A DNA stretch of 21,627 nt, taken from IMG/VR virus record IMGVR_UViG_3300026484_000420, positions 1 through 21,627 of that record; one strand, 5' to 3'. The DNA is from a virus. The position numbers and the translations under genes are program-made. A model generated the notes under the pieces. It had not been told where the DNA came from and did not search any database. It saw only the letters and a program-made list of their open reading frames with translations. Shown one piece after another: positions 20,710-21,627 of the stretch (the stretch's first letter is position 1; the number at the start of each line of letters is the position of its first letter).

Positions 20710-21501
20710 TTTTAGTTTTAGGAGATAAATATAAATTTAACACAATAGAAAACAAAAAACTGAAATACAATATTAAATACTTAAAAGTTAATAATGATTT
20801 ATTAAAAAATATAAAAAAATGCGAAAATAAGTGTAAAATTATTATACTTAACACAAAAGAAAACATAGAAAACAATATTATTCATTACCTTACCTCTCTT
20901 GAACTAAAAGGCATAAAATTCCTGACAATCAAACATTTTCTTGAACAATATCTCGGGAAACTTTATATCCCAAAAGACGGAAGCAATATCGATTTTTTGG
21001 ATGAAATCAAACCTTTCAGTAAAAGACAATATTTTTTAAAAAGAATTATTGACTTTTCCATTGCTATCCCTCTTGGAATAGTTACAATCCCTATAATGCT
21101 ATATTCTGCTTATAGAATCAAAAAAGAATCTCCTGATGGAGATGTATTTTTTAAACAAACGAGAATAGGTAAAAATGGAAAACCTTTTACTTGTTATAAA
21201 TTTAGAAGTATGAGAACAGATGTTGAGTTTTTTGACCATTACACACAAGAAAATGACCCTAGAATTTTTAAATGGGGTGAGATTATGAGAAAAACAAGAA
21301 TTGATGAATTACCTCAACTTTGGAATGTTATAAAAGGAGACTTGCATTTACTTGGACCTAGGGCTGAATGGGATGAATTAGTTAAAAGAGTGGTCATTCT
21401 ATCACGAAAGACATTTAATCGCCCCTGGAATTACAGGATGGGCACAAGTAAATTATCCTTATGGTAAAAATCTTGAAGATACTTATCAAAAACTTATGTA
21501 T
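20706..21501 (+). pseudogene. Initiating sugar transferase (undecaprenyl-phosphate glycosyl-1-phosphate transferase), frameshifted and cut by an IS
   Basis: The intact part has an N-terminal region of about 115 residues without recognised motifs, then the bacterial sugar transferase domain. RQYFLKRIIDFSIAIPLGIV begins the monotopic membrane helix, and FFKQTRIGKNGKPFTCYKFR and RKTRIDELPQLWNVIKGDLH, LLGPR follow. This enzyme would place the first sugar phosphate on undecaprenyl phosphate. At the A-run 21384-21387 one extra A shifts the frame. Reading on in the other frame gives FYHERHLIAPGITGWAQVNY, then PYGKNLEDTYQKLMY, the expected end of the family domain. The match stops at about 21501, where an IS256-type end begins. 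A sequencing error could explain the shift but not the insertion. Confidence 0.85.
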
Positions 21502-21627
21502 GGAGACCGCTTCATACTTTGTGTAAACCATAAAAGTCATTTTAAATAAGGTTCCAGTCTGTTTTCAAAAATTATAGCAAATTGAGAGATGATTTCAGCC
21601 CAATTTGAAATGGATTTTTGCCATTTT
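21502..21627 (-). mobile_element. IS256-family insertion sequence, one end (continues past right edge)
   Basis: Sugar-transferase similarity stops at about 21501, and GAGACCGCTTCATACTTTGT begins at 21503. This GAGAC start with a TTTGTGTAAAC segment resembles IS256-family terminal repeats. The C-terminus of a Mutator-type transposase follows on the minus strand. The exact boundary (21502-21504) and the target duplication need the other end. Confidence 0.75.
21537..21627 (-). CDS. IS256/Mutator-type transposase, C-terminal fragment
   Basis: The frame enters from the right edge and ends at TGA 21537-21539. The 29 visible residues read KWQKSISNWAEIISQFAIIF, then ENRLEPYLK. This matches the usual IS256-family C-terminus (KW-x5-NW-x6-QxxIxFxxRL). 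The DDE catalytic core is outside the window, so intactness cannot be judged. Confidence 0.82.
   Translation of the reverse strand, partial: KWQKSISNWAEIISQFAIIFENRLEPYLK

Overview
The window is most of one arm of an integrated tailed-phage genome (about 1 to 18,010), followed by a short attachment-site island and the start of a host surface-polysaccharide locus that is broken by an insertion sequence. The DNA is AT-rich, with Lys/Ile/Asn/Glu-rich proteins and small tightly overlapping genes. Base composition and protein style suggest a Campylobacterota host, perhaps a Nautiliales-like genus; this is inference, as no rRNA or core housekeeping gene is present.

Phage layout. A lambda-like immunity region sits at 7,173-9,990. 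A CI/LexA-type repressor (7318-7914) lies next to an operator cluster, and a 33-bp block holding a promoter and a perfect palindromic operator occurs twice, inverted, at 7200-7232 and 9951-9983. The leftward promoter serves a Cro-like protein, a winged-helix protein, replication-type genes (5324-6702), several unknown small proteins, a YopX-like protein, a PP-loop ATPase of the PAPS-reductase family, a RusA resolvase, both terminase subunits, a small helix-turn-helix-like protein and a MuF-type head protein. The MuF gene is interrupted at its conserved HPHC cysteine by the start of an intein/Hint domain that runs off the left edge. The rightward promoter serves a structured, GC-rich leader (10,293-10,440) and then a recombination module: DUF1351-like protein, RecT, PD-(D/E)XK exonuclease and SSB. 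Further right are a helix-turn-helix protein, an antirepressor-like protein and a small AlpA/excisionase-like protein, which is convergent with a P4-type tyrosine integrase.

Between the two operators is a lysogen-expressed interval. It holds the repressor, a single-pass membrane protein of unknown function, and two exported proteins on the opposite strand: a DRGH-type nonspecific nuclease and an Excalibur-domain protein. This looks like a lysogenic-conversion or exclusion cassette.

Right flank. A 16-bp sequence that looks like the 3' end of a tmRNA or tRNA gene occurs just outside int (17,995-18,010) and again at 19,702-19,717, bracketing one AAA ATPase/DUF4143 gene. Beyond it are a Wzz-like chain-length protein and an initiating sugar transferase. 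The transferase carries both a one-base frameshift and an insertion of an IS256-family element, whose transposase C-terminus runs off the right edge.

The points most worth following are the MuF intein, the inverted promoter/operator pair with its cargo, a 265-bp segment closed by 21-bp inverted repeats with opposing small ORFs, the structured early leader, and the repeated attachment site.
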